This document shows, piece by piece, positions 17,487 to 26,577 of a stretch of DNA of 64,000 bases; positions within the stretch are counted from its first letter, which is position 1; the number at the start of each line of letters is the position of its first letter. Both the position numbers and the translations under genes were made by a program. The notes under the pieces were generated by a model. That model saw nothing but the letters and a program-made list of their open reading frames with translations, did no database searches and was not told the origin of the DNA. Location of the stretch: assembly GCF_905397285.1 (NCBI RefSeq), contig NZ_CAJPUX010000011.1, positions 21,907 through 85,906 on the forward strand, written 5' to 3'. This DNA comes from Cupriavidus plantarum. GTDB lineage: Bacteria; Pseudomonadota; Gammaproteobacteria; Burkholderiales; Burkholderiaceae.

Positions 17487-17630
17487 GGGGACCCCTCGAT
17501 TCGTGTCCGGCCTTCATATTGGGGAATACGCCGCGCAGATTGCCGCCGCGAGCACTTTATCAGCCTAGGGGAGTGGAAGGGGCCGCACGGGTTAAACGTT
17601 GTGAATTACCGTGATGTCTGCATGGTCAGG

Positions 17631-19013
17631 TTACAGTCGCGTTGCGGCGTATAGCCGTGTGGTGTCCAGCAGGCGCAGCGCGGTGTTGCCCCCGATGTCC
17701 TGGACGGCGATCAGCGATTTTTCGATCAGGCCGGCGATGGACTGCGTCACCGCAAACGTGCCGAATTCGGGCGCGGCGGCGGCAACCGCCGCGTCGATCG
17801 TGAACGTGCCCGGGAACGACGCGAGGCAATGCAGGATGCGGCGATCGCGCGCGGCGAGCAGATTGCAGCTCCAGTCGAGCGTCGCTTCCGCGGTACCGTG
17901 GCGCGCCGGGGCATCCCGGCGGCCGCGCCAGGACAGCGCTAGCTGCGTGCCGAGCAACTCGGCGACGCCATCGATGCCATAGAGCGCGGCGCGGCAGGCG
18001 ACGAGCCCGATCGCGAGCGGGTTGCCATCGAGCCGGCGGCAGATCGCCGCGACGGCCGGTGCGTGGTCGTCCCCCAGCGGCGCGTCGTAGCCGCCTTCCA
18101 TCGCGCGATCCATGAACAGCTGGACCGCCGGAAACGCCATCGCCTGCTGTGCCGTGATCGGGCCGGTCATCGGCGGCATGCCCAGCGGCGGGACCGGATA
18201 GAGACGCTCGCCGCGCACGCGTAGCGGCTCACGGCTCGTTGCGAGCACCTGTAACGACGTGGTGCTCGATAGCAGCCGCTCCACGAGGGGCGCGATGTCC
18301 CCGGCGACATGCTCGCAGTTGTCCAGCACGAGCAGCATGCGGCGCGAGGCGACGGTGTGGAGGATCTCGTTCACCAGCGGCTCGCCCAGCGGCGCGACGG
18401 TGGTCACGGAACTGAGGTCCACGAAAAAGGTGCCGCCCTCCAGTGCCGGCAGTGTGTGGCAGAGCAGGGCCGCCAGGGTGGTCTTGCCCGCGCCACCGGC
18501 ACCGACGATCGTCAGGAGGCGTGCGCCCTGCAGCGCGCGGGATAGCTCGACGAGGTGTCCGCATCGTCCGATCGGCGGGCTCAGCGGCGCTGGCGCCGCG
18601 CGCCGCCATGCGGGTCTCCCGTGCCGCTCGGCGATATCGGCGTGCACAACATGCGTATCAACAAGATGCGTGCCGACGATGGACGTACTGGCGGCGGGCA
18701 GGTTGCGAAGCGGCGCGACGAAGCAGTAGCCGCGGCCGGACACGCTCGCGATGTACTGCATGCCGTCGCGCCCACAGCCGAGGATGCGCCGGAGCTTCGC
18801 CATCTGCACGCGGACGTTCGACTCTTCGACGACGAGTTCCGGCCATGCGAACGCCATGAGCTCCCGGTGCGATACCACCTCTCCCGGGCGCTGCACCATG
18901 GCCACGAGCATGTCGAAGGCGCGACTGCCCATGGCGATCACCGCGCCGCCACGTTCCAGCACGCGCAACTGCGTATAGAGCTGGAACGGCCCAAACGAAT
19001 AAGTCTCGCTCAT
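17631..19013 (-). CDS. Short winged-helix STAND ATPase regulator without the helical repeat domain
   Basis: A 460-residue paralogue of the regulator at 13168-16116. It has the same OmpR-type winged helix (residues 5-102) and NTPase domain (P-loop GAGGAGKTT, 171-179; LLVLDNCE; LATSREPL; RRLDGNPLAIGL). It then stops at LLDTTRLYAATRL, the exact point where the longer protein continues from LLDTTRAYGQQKL into its TPR-like half. The C-terminal sensor region is thus missing. This could be a 3' truncation or a natural short form; the stop codon is clean TAA. The ATG at 19013 lies just before the winged helix. It is divergent from the aldo/keto reductase at 19236, its likely target (inference). Confidence 0.83.
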   Translation of the reverse strand: MSETYSFGPFQLYTQLRVLERGGAVIAMGSRAFDMLVAMVQRPGEVVSHRELMAFAWPELVVEESNVRVQMAKLRRILGCGRDGMQYIASVSGRGYCFVAPLRNLPAASTSIVGTHLVDTHVVHADIAERHGRPAWRRAAPAPLSPPIGRCGHLVELSRALQGARLLTIVGAGGAGKTTLAALLCHTLPALEGGTFFVDLSSVTTVAPLGEPLVNEILHTVASRRMLLVLDNCEHVAGDIAPLVERLLSSTTSLQVLATSREPLRVRGERLYPVPPLGMPPMTGPITAQQAMAFPAVQLFMDRAMEGGYDAPLGDDHAPAVAAICRRLDGNPLAIGLVACRAALYGIDGVAELLGTQLALSWRGRRDAPARHGTAEATLDWSCNLLAARDRRILHCLASFPGTFTIDAAVAAAAPEFGTFAVTQSIAGLIEKSLIAVQDIGGNTALRLLDTTRLYAATRL

Positions 19014-19235
19014 GGATATTCCTGTACGACTGGCCCGATGCCCGGGTGACAAGGAGGAGACAGAACGTTCCTCCCCATATGCTTCGTTGTAAACGCAGTT
19101 CCCGGAAGGCGCGGTTAAGCGGGGTTAATTTCGGTCAAGGGGAGTGCGCCGTTCACCATCGTTCACCAGCGTTAACGGGCCATACCGGCGGCCGCGTGCC
19201 ACATTGAAAGCGCTGTCACACACCTGGAGATTGCA

Positions 19236-20249
19236 ATGAGCATCCGCGACACGCTACCCAATGGCCCGCTCGGCTTCGGCGCCGCACCGCTGGGCAATAT
19301 GTTCCGCCAGATTCCGGACGCCGAGGCGGAGGCGACCGTAGACGCGGCATGGGACCTGGGTACGCGATATTTCGATACGGCGCCGTTCTACGGCGCGGGC
19401 CTGTCCGAGATTCGCCTCGGCAAGGTGTTGTCGAAGCACAAGCGCGACGACTACGTACTGAGCACCAAAGTGGGCCGGCTGATCCTCGATGAGGTGGAAA
19501 GCGGGCAACGCGAATTTGGCGAGAAGGGCGGGCTGTTCGAGCACGGCCGGCCGAACAAGATCGTCTACGACTACACCGAGGGCGGCGCGATGAAGTCGAT
19601 CGAGGACAGCCTGAAGCGCATGGGCGTCGACCGGCTCGATTACGTGTGGGTCCATGACATCGCCAGGGACTTCCATGGCGACGGCTGGCTGCAGTTGTTC
19701 GAGACCTCGCGCACCGGTGCGTTCCGCGCGCTCAGCCGGTTGCAGGAGCAGGGCGTGATCAAGGCATGGGGCCTCGGTGTCAATCGCGTGGAGCCGTGCG
19801 AGCTGGCCGTCGATCTCGACGAGCACCGGCCCACCGCGCTGCTGGTGGCGGGCCGCTACTCGCTGCTCGATCACGCGTCCGCATTGCATCGGCTGATGCC
19901 TGCCTGCGAGAAGAAGCACGTGGAAGTGGTGGTCGGCGGGCCATACAGCTCGGGCGTCCTCGCGGGCGGCACGCATTTCGAATATCAGAAGGCGTCGCCG
20001 GAGATCCTGGCGAAGGTCGAGCGCATTCGCGCGCTCGCCGGCAAGTACGAGGTGCCGATCAAGGCGGCGGCGCTGCAGTTCTCGCTCGCGCACCCCGCAT
20101 CCGTGGCGGTTATCCCCGGGGCGAGCAAGCCCGAGCGCATCGCCGAGGATCATGCGGCGTTGAAAGCCCCGATCCCCGCCGAATTCTGGCGCGATCTGCG
20201 CGGCCAGGGGCTTGTCTCACCCGAAGCACCGCTGCCCATTGATCGCTGA
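19236..20249 (+). CDS. Aldo/keto reductase (D-threo-aldose/pyridoxal dehydrogenase-like)
   Basis: A 337-residue NAD(P)-dependent oxidoreductase of the aldo/keto reductase superfamily. Visible: GFGAAPLGNMF at the N-terminus, the catalytic Asp and Tyr in FDTAPFYGAGLSEIRLG, the Lys in YVLSTKVGR, His in YVWVHDIARD, and the C-terminal cofactor segment VAVIPGASKPERIAED. The closest named enzymes by pattern are D-threo-aldose 1-dehydrogenase and pyridoxal 4-dehydrogenase; the true substrate is unknown. GGAG lies before the ATG. It is divergent from the short STAND regulator and 24 bp ahead of an SRPBCC gene, probably one transcript. Confidence 0.88.
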   Translation: MSIRDTLPNGPLGFGAAPLGNMFRQIPDAEAEATVDAAWDLGTRYFDTAPFYGAGLSEIRLGKVLSKHKRDDYVLSTKVGRLILDEVESGQREFGEKGGLFEHGRPNKIVYDYTEGGAMKSIEDSLKRMGVDRLDYVWVHDIARDFHGDGWLQLFETSRTGAFRALSRLQEQGVIKAWGLGVNRVEPCELAVDLDEHRPTALLVAGRYSLLDHASALHRLMPACEKKHVEVVVGGPYSSGVLAGGTHFEYQKASPEILAKVERIRALAGKYEVPIKAAALQFSLAHPASVAVIPGASKPERIAEDHAALKAPIPAEFWRDLRGQGLVSPEAPLPIDR

Positions 20250-20273
20250 ACCCCGCCTGAACGGAGAAACGAT

Positions 20274-20690
20274 ATGGCAAAAGCGTCCACGAGCATCGAG
20301 GTCGCGGTGGCACCCGATGCGGTCTGGAACCTGATCGGCGGATTCGATTCGCTGCCCGACTGGCTTCCTTATATCCCGGAGAGCGAACTGTCGGAAGGCG
20401 GGCGCGTGCGGCATCTCGCCAATCCGAATGGCGAGGCCATCGTCGAGCGGCTGATGGCGTTCGACGAGCGTCAGCGTAGCTACAGCTATGCGATCCTGAA
20501 AGCGCCATTCCCCGTGACGAATTACCTCTCGACGCTACGCGTCGTGGCCGTCGATGGCGGCCGCAAGTCGCGCGTCGAGTGGTCCGGAGAGTTCACGCCG
20601 AATGGCGTGAGCGATCAGGAAGCCACGGCGATCTTTCAGAAGATCTACGAAGATGGGCTAAAGGCGCTGGCGGAAGGCCTGGCGCGGTAG
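20274..20690 (+). CDS. SRPBCC (START-like) family protein
   Basis: A 138-residue single-domain protein of the SRPBCC/polyketide-cyclase-2 type, which forms a deep hydrophobic ligand pocket. The N-terminal KASTSIEVAVAPDAVWNLIGGF and the later SYAILKAPFPVTNYLSTLRV follow the family. It begins 24 bp after the aldo/keto reductase stop, with GGAGAA before the ATG, so the two are probably co-transcribed. It may bind the reductase's substrate or product. No catalytic function can be assigned. Confidence 0.82.
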   Translation: MAKASTSIEVAVAPDAVWNLIGGFDSLPDWLPYIPESELSEGGRVRHLANPNGEAIVERLMAFDERQRSYSYAILKAPFPVTNYLSTLRVVAVDGGRKSRVEWSGEFTPNGVSDQEATAIFQKIYEDGLKALAEGLAR

Positions 20691-20706
20691 GCCCGCATGG
20701 GGCCGA

Positions 20707-20735
20707 CGCCCGACGGCGGCCACCGCCATCGGGCG
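20707..20735. terminator. Hairpin between convergent genes
   Basis: CGCCCGA (20707-20713) pairs with TCGGGCG (20729-20735), and inside it GGCGG pairs with CCGCC across a 3-base loop, with one mismatch between the stems. There is no U tract. It lies between the SRPBCC gene and the convergent small secreted-protein gene, so it may act on both strands. Confidence 0.55.
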
Positions 20736-20749
20736 TGCGATCGCCGGGC

Positions 20750-21061
20750 TTATTGCTTTTCGGTCATCGGCTTGGCCATCTGCTTCTTCTGCGGCTTCTG
20801 CTTCTTGGCCTTCGACTTTTCATCGACGAGCGCGCTGCCCGTGCCCGACCTCGCGCCCTGCGTGTACGGGTCGAACTTGTCGTTCACGCGGTTCGCATCG
20901 GGCGTGTAGCCGTCGCGGTTGCTGATGCGCTGCGGATCCGTGCCACCAGTGCTGCTGGTGCCGGACCGGTTGTATCGGTCCTGCGGCGTGCCCGCCAGGG
21001 CGGCGCCGGTGGCACCTGCGGTAAGTGCAACGACTGCTGCCAGCGTGATGAAGGTTTTCAT
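20750..21061 (-). CDS. Small secreted protein of unknown function
   Basis: 103 residues. A signal peptide (MKTFITLAAVVALTAGATG) is cleaved near ALAG. The mature part is short, polar and probably disordered, with TPQDRYNRSG, GTDPQRISNRDGYTPD and a lysine/glutamine-rich C-terminus (KSKAKKQKPQKKQMAK). No domain or catalytic motif was recognised. The ATG at 21061 fits the signal peptide. It lies downstream of the molybdopterin oxidoreductase on the same strand, 36 bp from its stop, so they may share a transcript, though there is no evident functional link. Confidence 0.7.
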   Translation of the reverse strand: MKTFITLAAVVALTAGATGAALAGTPQDRYNRSGTSSTGGTDPQRISNRDGYTPDANRVNDKFDPYTQGARSGTGSALVDEKSKAKKQKPQKKQMAKPMTEKQ

Positions 21062-21096
21062 GTAAGGCTCCGGTTAGAGGGAAGGGACAGCAACGT

Positions 21097-23418
21097 TCAC
21101 GACACCGCGGACACGACCGGCGCCGCCGTCCGGTGGAGCAGCACCGGAATCGACTTCGACGTGGGCGTATTGCACACGTCGGCCACGCTGTCGAGCGGGA
21201 CCAGCGGATTCGTTTCTGGATAGTACGCGCCAATGCAGCCGCGTGGAATGTTGTATTCGACCAATAGAAAGCCCGGCGCGCGGCGCTCGACGCCGTCATC
21301 CCATACCGTGGTGATGTCGACCCATTCCCCGGGCTTGAAGCCGAGCATCGCCAGATCGTCCCGATGGATGAAGACGACCCGGCGCTGGCCGAAGACGCCG
21401 CGATAGCGGTCGTCGAGCGCGTAGATGGTGGTGTTGTACTGGTCGTGGGAGCGTGTGGTCATCAGCACCATCGCCCGTTCGCCGAAGCGGGCCTGTGCCC
21501 GGCGAATCGGCGTGTCGACGACCAGCGGATTGACGAGGAACTCGGCCTTGCCCGACGCGGTATCCCACTCCCGCTCGCGGGCGGCCACGCGCATATGGAA
21601 GCCGCCCGGATGAGCGATACGTTCGTTATATTGCTCGAAACCGTCGATCACCGCTTCGATCTTGTCGCGGATGCGGCTGTAGTCCTGCGCATACCAGCGC
21701 CATGCGATCTTGTCCTCGCCGAGCGTCGCGCAGGCCATATTGGCGACGATGGCGGTCTCGGACATCAGCGTCTGCGTCGCGGGCTGCTTCATGCCGTACG
21801 AGATATGCACCATGGACACCGAATCCTCGACGGTCACGCCCTGGGGCACGCCGCCCTGCATGTCGATCTCCGTGCGGCCGAGCGTTGGCAGGATGAGCGC
21901 GGCCTTGCCATGGATCAGGTGGCTGCGGTTGAGCTTGGTCGCGATATGAACGGTCAGGTCGCACGATCGCAGTGCATCCCATGTGGCATCGGAATCGGGG
22001 GAGGCCATCGCGAAATTGCCGCCCAGCGCGATGAATACCTTGACCTTGCCCTCGCGCATCGCCTCGATCGTCTCGACGACGTCATACCCGTGCTCGCGCG
22101 GCGGCTCGAAGTCGAACACACTGCCCAGCCGGTCGAGGAATGCCTGGGTCGGCTTCTCCTCGATGCCCACCGTGCGGTTGCCCTGGACGTTCGAATGCCC
22201 TCGAATGGGGCATAGGCCCGCGCCTTCGCGGCCGATATTGCCGCGCATCATCATCAGGTTGGCAAGCAGCTGAATCGTCTGCACCGAGTGCTTGTGCTGG
22301 GTCAGGCCCATGCCCCACGTGCAGATCACGCGCTTGCCGCGCGCGTAGATCAGCGCGAGGCCCTCGATGTCTTCGCGCGCGACGCCGGACTCGGTCTCGA
22401 TCGTCGCCCACGATTCCCCGCGCAGGTCGTCGGCGAAGGTCTCGAAGCCGCGCGTGTGCGTCGCGATGAAGTCGACGTCCAGCACGCGTTCCGCGTTGTT
22501 GGCGACGGCTTCGTCGTCCAGTTCGAGCACGCGCTTGGCCACGCCCTTGATCAGTGCAAAGTCGCCGCCGAGCTTCGGCTGGACGAACACGGAACAGATG
22601 TTCGTGCTGGAGAGCGTGAGCATCTCCACGGGGCTCTGCGGATTCGTGAAGCGTTCGAGGCCGCGTTCGCGCAACGGGTTGATGGACACCAGCGTGGCGC
22701 CGCGCTTCGCGCATTCGCGCAGCTCGCCGAGCATGCGCGGATGGTTCGTGGCCGGGTTCTGGCCGAACAGCAGCAACGTGTCCGCGCTTTCGAAATCCCG
22801 CAGCGTGACGGTTCCCTTGCCGACGCCAACCGCGAACGGCAGCCCGCGGCTGGTCGCTTCATGGCACATGTTGGAACAATCGGGGAAATTGTTGGTGCCG
22901 TATGCGCGCGCGAACAACTGATAGAGGAACGCGGCTTCGTTGCTCGCGCGGCCCGACGTGTAGAACGCCGCCTGATCGGGGGAGGGCAGCGCGTGCAGAT
23001 GTTCGGCGATCAGGTCGAATGCCGCCTGCCAGGCGATGGGCCGGTACGTATCGGTGCCCGTATCGTAAACCATCGGCTCGCTCAGCCGGCCGTGCTGTTC
23101 GAGCTCGTAGTCCGTCTGCTTCATCAGCGCTTCGACGGTATTCGCCGCGAGGAATTCGCGCGTGACGCGCTTGCTCGTGGTCTCGGCCGCCACGGCCTTG
23201 ACGCCGTTCTCGCAGAACTCGAACGTGGAGGCATGTTCCCGATCGGGCCACGCGCAGCCGGGACAGTCGAACCCGTGCGGCTGGTTCTGATAGAACAGCG
23301 CGCGGTAGTTGAGCCCGTTCACGCGTTCGCGCAGCAGGCTGAGCGCGACGTACTTGATGGCGCCCCATCCCGCGGCAGCGTGTGTGTAAGGGGCGATGCG
23401 TGGCTTTTCCTGGCTCAT
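21097..23418 (-). CDS. YdeP-like molybdopterin oxidoreductase (FdhF-type alpha subunit)
   Basis: A 773-residue molybdopterin-dependent oxidoreductase of the YdeP family, related to formate dehydrogenase alpha subunits. The ATG at 23418 (MSQEKPRIAPYTHAAAGWG) matches the family start. Residues 45-75 hold FDCPGCAWPD and the later Cys in EFCENG; the bis-MGD-binding regions follow (YTSGRASNEAAFLYQLFARA, LLLFGQNPATNHPRMLGEL, CPIRGHSNVQGNRTVGI). The C-terminal MopB domain contains TTRSHDQYNTTIYALDDRYRG and ends near GAYYPETNPLVPL. The reaction of this family is not settled; in E. coli ydeP is linked to acid resistance. No FdhD or electron-transfer subunit gene is adjacent. Confidence 0.88.
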   Translation of the reverse strand: MSQEKPRIAPYTHAAAGWGAIKYVALSLLRERVNGLNYRALFYQNQPHGFDCPGCAWPDREHASTFEFCENGVKAVAAETTSKRVTREFLAANTVEALMKQTDYELEQHGRLSEPMVYDTGTDTYRPIAWQAAFDLIAEHLHALPSPDQAAFYTSGRASNEAAFLYQLFARAYGTNNFPDCSNMCHEATSRGLPFAVGVGKGTVTLRDFESADTLLLFGQNPATNHPRMLGELRECAKRGATLVSINPLRERGLERFTNPQSPVEMLTLSSTNICSVFVQPKLGGDFALIKGVAKRVLELDDEAVANNAERVLDVDFIATHTRGFETFADDLRGESWATIETESGVAREDIEGLALIYARGKRVICTWGMGLTQHKHSVQTIQLLANLMMMRGNIGREGAGLCPIRGHSNVQGNRTVGIEEKPTQAFLDRLGSVFDFEPPREHGYDVVETIEAMREGKVKVFIALGGNFAMASPDSDATWDALRSCDLTVHIATKLNRSHLIHGKAALILPTLGRTEIDMQGGVPQGVTVEDSVSMVHISYGMKQPATQTLMSETAIVANMACATLGEDKIAWRWYAQDYSRIRDKIEAVIDGFEQYNERIAHPGGFHMRVAAREREWDTASGKAEFLVNPLVVDTPIRRAQARFGERAMVLMTTRSHDQYNTTIYALDDRYRGVFGQRRVVFIHRDDLAMLGFKPGEWVDITTVWDDGVERRAPGFLLVEYNIPRGCIGAYYPETNPLVPLDSVADVCNTPTSKSIPVLLHRTAAPVVSAVS

Positions 23419-23675
23419 CGTGTGCTCCGAGGGGGACCGTTGTCGGCGGGTGTGCCGGCACAAGTGGCCCATCATGCGTCCACGCCGGTGGCGCGCCTGT
23501 CCTGCAAGCGTGCGCCGTTTCAAGATTGCACGCTGGTGAAAGGTCAATGCCTCAGGACACGATAGTGCAGCGCGATGCGGGCGGCGAGCAGGGTTTGCAT
23601 CTTTTCACGGCGCTTCACCGAAGGCAGCGCGGCGTCGTTGCCATGCGCGGATTCGCCATCTACGCTGAGTACGCC

Positions 23676-23711
23676 AACGTCCCCGACGTCCCCAACGTTC
23701 CCGACGCTCCG
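23676..23711 (+). repeat. 9-bp tandem repeat (four copies) just upstream of hmp
   Basis: AACGTCCCC, GACGTCCCC, AACGTTCCC and GACGCTCCG follow one another without gaps and end 17 bp before the hmp start codon. The array lies in the expected leader or promoter. It may be a regulatory array or a slippage product. Confidence 0.8.
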
Positions 23712-23728
23712 ACCACGAGGAAACCCGC

Positions 23729-24916
23729 ATGCTATCGACCGAACACCAGCACATCGTGAAATCGACGGTCCCGCTGCTCGAAGCGGGCGGAGAGGCCCTG
23801 ACCTCGCACTTCTATGACCTGCTGCTGACCGAACGCGCCGATCTCCGAGGCATGTTCAACAGCGCGCATCAGGCGACCGGCGCGCAGGCCCGCGCGCTGG
23901 CGGGCGGCGTGCTCATGTATGCGAAGCACATCGACCGGCTGGAGGCGCTCGGCGAGCTCGCCGGGCGGGTCGTCAACAAGCATGTGTCGCTGCAGGTACA
24001 GCCCGAGCACTATCCCGTCGTCGGCGAGTACCTGCTGCGCTCGATCCGCGAGGTGCTCGGCCCCGACGTGGCGACGCCCGCCGTCATCGACGCATGGGGC
24101 GCCGCATACGGCCAGCTCGCCGACATGCTGATCGCCGCCGAGCGCGACATGTATGCCACGCAGGCGGCCACGGAGGGCGGATGGCGCGGCTTCCGCCCCT
24201 TCCGCGTGGCGGCGCGGATCGTGGAGTCCGCGGAGATCGTGTCGTTCCATCTGGCGCCGGTCGATGGCGGGCCGGTAATGCGCCACGCGCCGGGACAGTA
24301 CATCGCGATACAGGTGACGGTCGAGGGCGCGCCGCTGCGAAGGAATTATTCGCTGTCGGCGGTCTCGGATGGCACGCGCTATCGCATCAGCGTCAAGCGC
24401 GATCCGGGAGGCGTGGTGTCGGGCTTCCTGCATGACCATGTGAACGTCGGCGACATCGTCGAACTCACCGCGCCGGCGGGCGTGTTTCATCTCAGGGATG
24501 CCGGGCGGCCGCTCGTACTGATCGCCGGAGGTGTCGGGCAGACGCCGCTGATCGCGATGCTCGAAGCCGCCGTGGCGCAGGGCACGCGCGATATCCGCTA
24601 TCTGCACTTCGTACGCAATCCCGAGGTGCAGGCATTTCGCGAGCGGGTGGAACAGCTGGCCGCCGCGCATCCGCGCGTGCGGTTCGGCTTCTTCTACGAT
24701 GAAGATCCCTCGGTGCCCGACGGCCTGCCGCCGGGGCGCGTATCGAGCAATGTGCTACGCGACATGCTGCCGCCGGATCGCGACGCCGACGTGTACCTCG
24801 TCGGCCCCGGGGCGTTCATGGCGAGCGTGCTTCAGCTGCTGGGCGAACTCGGCGTGCCGCCGGACCGCTGCATCACCGAGTTCTTCGGCCCACATCAGGA
24901 GATGGCGATCGGCTGA
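23729..24916 (+). CDS. hmp: Flavohaemoglobin, nitric oxide dioxygenase
   Basis: A 395-residue cytoplasmic flavohaemoprotein that oxidises nitric oxide to nitrate with O2 and NAD(P)H. The globin domain covers residues 1-140: MLSTEHQHIVKSTVPLLE, distal-side FYDLLLTERADLR, proximal haem His in NKHVSLQVQPEHYPVVGEYL. The ferredoxin-reductase-like FAD domain has APGQYIAIQV and LRRNYSLSA. The NAD domain has LIAGGVGQTPLIAMLEAA and the C-terminal CITEFFGPHQ. Length and order match the family. GAGGAAA lies before the ATG. An NsrR half-site-like TGCATCTT occurs at 23596, but no full dyad was found. A 9-bp repeat array precedes the start. Confidence 0.96.
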   Translation: MLSTEHQHIVKSTVPLLEAGGEALTSHFYDLLLTERADLRGMFNSAHQATGAQARALAGGVLMYAKHIDRLEALGELAGRVVNKHVSLQVQPEHYPVVGEYLLRSIREVLGPDVATPAVIDAWGAAYGQLADMLIAAERDMYATQAATEGGWRGFRPFRVAARIVESAEIVSFHLAPVDGGPVMRHAPGQYIAIQVTVEGAPLRRNYSLSAVSDGTRYRISVKRDPGGVVSGFLHDHVNVGDIVELTAPAGVFHLRDAGRPLVLIAGGVGQTPLIAMLEAAVAQGTRDIRYLHFVRNPEVQAFRERVEQLAAAHPRVRFGFFYDEDPSVPDGLPPGRVSSNVLRDMLPPDRDADVYLVGPGAFMASVLQLLGELGVPPDRCITEFFGPHQEMAIG

Positions 24917-25073
24917 CGCCGGCGTGGCGCGATCTTCCCGCGCCGTCGCATGACGTTTGCACCATTGCCGCATGATCTTTCCGGATAGAACGAAATATGA
25001 TGTCGCTGGACGCCGCATCGCTGGTGCGATGCGGCGGTTTGCCTCGGACGATTTCGACTGTTTGGAGAGCGTA

Positions 25074-26054
25074 ATGAAATACCGGAAGCTTGGCAGGACC
25101 GGGCTCGACGTTTCCGCCCTGTGCCTCGGCTGCATGACCTATGGCGTGCCCGACCGCGGCGCGCATCTGTGGACGCTGAACGAAGAGCAAAGCCGCCCGC
25201 TGATTCGCCAGGCGGTGGAGGCGGGCATCAATTTCTTCGATACGGCCAATGTGTATTCGGACGGCACGTCGGAGGAAATCGTCGGGCGCGCGCTGAAGGA
25301 CTTCACGCGCCGCGACGAGGTGGTCATCGCCACCAAGGTCAACGGCCGCATGCACAAGGGTCCGAATGGCGCCGGGCTGAGCCGCAAGGCGATCCTGCAG
25401 GAAGCCGACAACTCGCTGCGCCGGCTCGGCGTCGACTACATCGATCTGTACCAGATTCACCGATTCGACTACGCGGTGCCGATCGAGGAAACGCTCGAAG
25501 CGCTGCACGACCTCGTGAAAGCGGGCAAGGTCCGCTATATCGGCGCGTCGTCGATGTTCGCGTGGCAGTTCGCCACGATGCTGCACGTGGCGAAGGCCAA
25601 CGGGTGGACGCGCTTCTCGACGATGCAGAACTACGTGAACCTGCTCTATCGCGAGGAGGAACGCGAGATGCTGCCGTTGTGCCGGGCGGAGGGCATCGGC
25701 GTGATCCCATGGAGTCCGCTCGCGCGCGGCCGCCTGACGCGCCCGTGGGACGAGAAGACCAGCCGTACGGAGACCGACGAGTTCGGCAAGGCGCTCTACG
25801 CGCAGACTGCCGATGCCGACCGCAAGGTGGTGGAAGCGGTGGCGCAGGTCGCGCGGGCCCGCGGCGTGCCCCCCGCGCAGGTCGCGCTCGCATGGGTCCT
25901 GTCGAAGAGCGTGATCTCGGCCCCGATCGTCGGCGCGTCGCGTCCCGGGCACCTCGAAGACGCCGTTGCGGCGCTGGACATCACCCTCACGCCCGAGGAG
26001 ATCGCGCAGCTGGAAGCACCCTACGTCCCGCACGCGGTGGTGGGCTTCTCCTGA
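25074..26054 (+). CDS. Aldo/keto reductase (YajO/YhdN-like)
   Basis: A 326-residue aldo/keto reductase. The ATG at 25074 (MKYRKLGRTGLDVSALCLG) is the family start and has GGAGAG upstream; a frame start at 24957 adds unmatched residues. Catalytic residues sit in FFDTANVYSDGTSEEIVGRAL (Asp and Tyr), VVIATKVNGR (Lys) and IDLYQIHRFD (His). The cofactor segment is SAPIVGASRPGHLEDAVAAL. It is shorter than the reductase at 19236 and belongs to another subgroup. Its 3' end overlaps the convergent cupin gene by about 34 bp. Substrate unknown. Confidence 0.9.
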   Translation: MKYRKLGRTGLDVSALCLGCMTYGVPDRGAHLWTLNEEQSRPLIRQAVEAGINFFDTANVYSDGTSEEIVGRALKDFTRRDEVVIATKVNGRMHKGPNGAGLSRKAILQEADNSLRRLGVDYIDLYQIHRFDYAVPIEETLEALHDLVKAGKVRYIGASSMFAWQFATMLHVAKANGWTRFSTMQNYVNLLYREEEREMLPLCRAEGIGVIPWSPLARGRLTRPWDEKTSRTETDEFGKALYAQTADADRKVVEAVAQVARARGVPPAQVALAWVLSKSVISAPIVGASRPGHLEDAVAALDITLTPEEIAQLEAPYVPHAVVGFS

Positions 26055-26560
26055 TCCGTTCGGCTGAACGTGGCGCCGCCGCCGGGGCGGATATAGCGCG
26101 GCACGGGCAGCCCCATCGCCCTGGCCGCGTTCAGGATGCCATCCTCGATGGCCCCGGCGTCGCGCACGCCCTGGAACTCGCCATCCTGGAAGATGACATT
26201 GGCCCCGTAGACGACCATGAACCCTTCGGCGGGCTCCGTCGCATCGGCGGGAACGGAAAACGTATGAATCGAGCCGCCCGGTTCGTACAGATAGCTTCCC
26301 GCGGTCTGCGGATCGTCGGGGTACTCGACGTAGTTCCACTGGCCGCGCGTCGTGAAGAAGTGGACGGTGCCCGTATGAAAGTGCGGCGGCAGTGTCGTGC
26401 CCGGCTCGAACCTGCCGTACAGCACCCAGACGCCGTTCTCGCGGTCGAGAAACAGCGGAATGATGGTCGAGCCGGCCTCGGAACCGGGGAAGGGCGTCGC
26501 GTCGCCAATGTTGACGGACAGCAGGCGGTCCTGATGCGTGAATGACTTGGGCAATGGCAT
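26021..26560 (-). CDS. Cupin protein resembling 2,4'-dihydroxyacetophenone dioxygenase
   Basis: A 179-residue cupin. The ATG at 26560 (MPLPKSFTHQDRLLSVN) follows the SnoaL-like gene by 17 bp, so the two are co-transcribed. The metal site is suggested by LPPHFHTGTVHFF and the later His in GGSIHTFSVP. The overall pattern (an N-terminal GSTIIPLFLDRENGVWVLYGRFEPGTT region, in parts) is like the 2,4'-dihydroxyacetophenone dioxygenase/ChrR-type cupins, which cleave a C-C bond using iron; the substrate here need not be the same. It is the last gene of the left arm of the LacI-controlled cluster. The reading frame overlaps the end of the convergent reductase gene. Confidence 0.75.
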   Translation of the reverse strand: MPLPKSFTHQDRLLSVNIGDATPFPGSEAGSTIIPLFLDRENGVWVLYGRFEPGTTLPPHFHTGTVHFFTTRGQWNYVEYPDDPQTAGSYLYEPGGSIHTFSVPADATEPAEGFMVVYGANVIFQDGEFQGVRDAGAIEDGILNAARAMGLPVPRYIRPGGGATFSRTDQEKPTTACGT

Positions 26561-26577
26561 GAGGCGTCTCCCAGCGG

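Noticed and set aside
22288..23565. A 425-codon plus-strand frame opposite the molybdopterin oxidoreductase
   Set aside because: Shadow of the conserved minus-strand gene, without its own ribosome site or domain.
23596..23603. TGCATCTT as an NsrR site for hmp
   Set aside because: Only one half of the NsrR dyad is present; the opposite half is not recognisable at the expected spacing.
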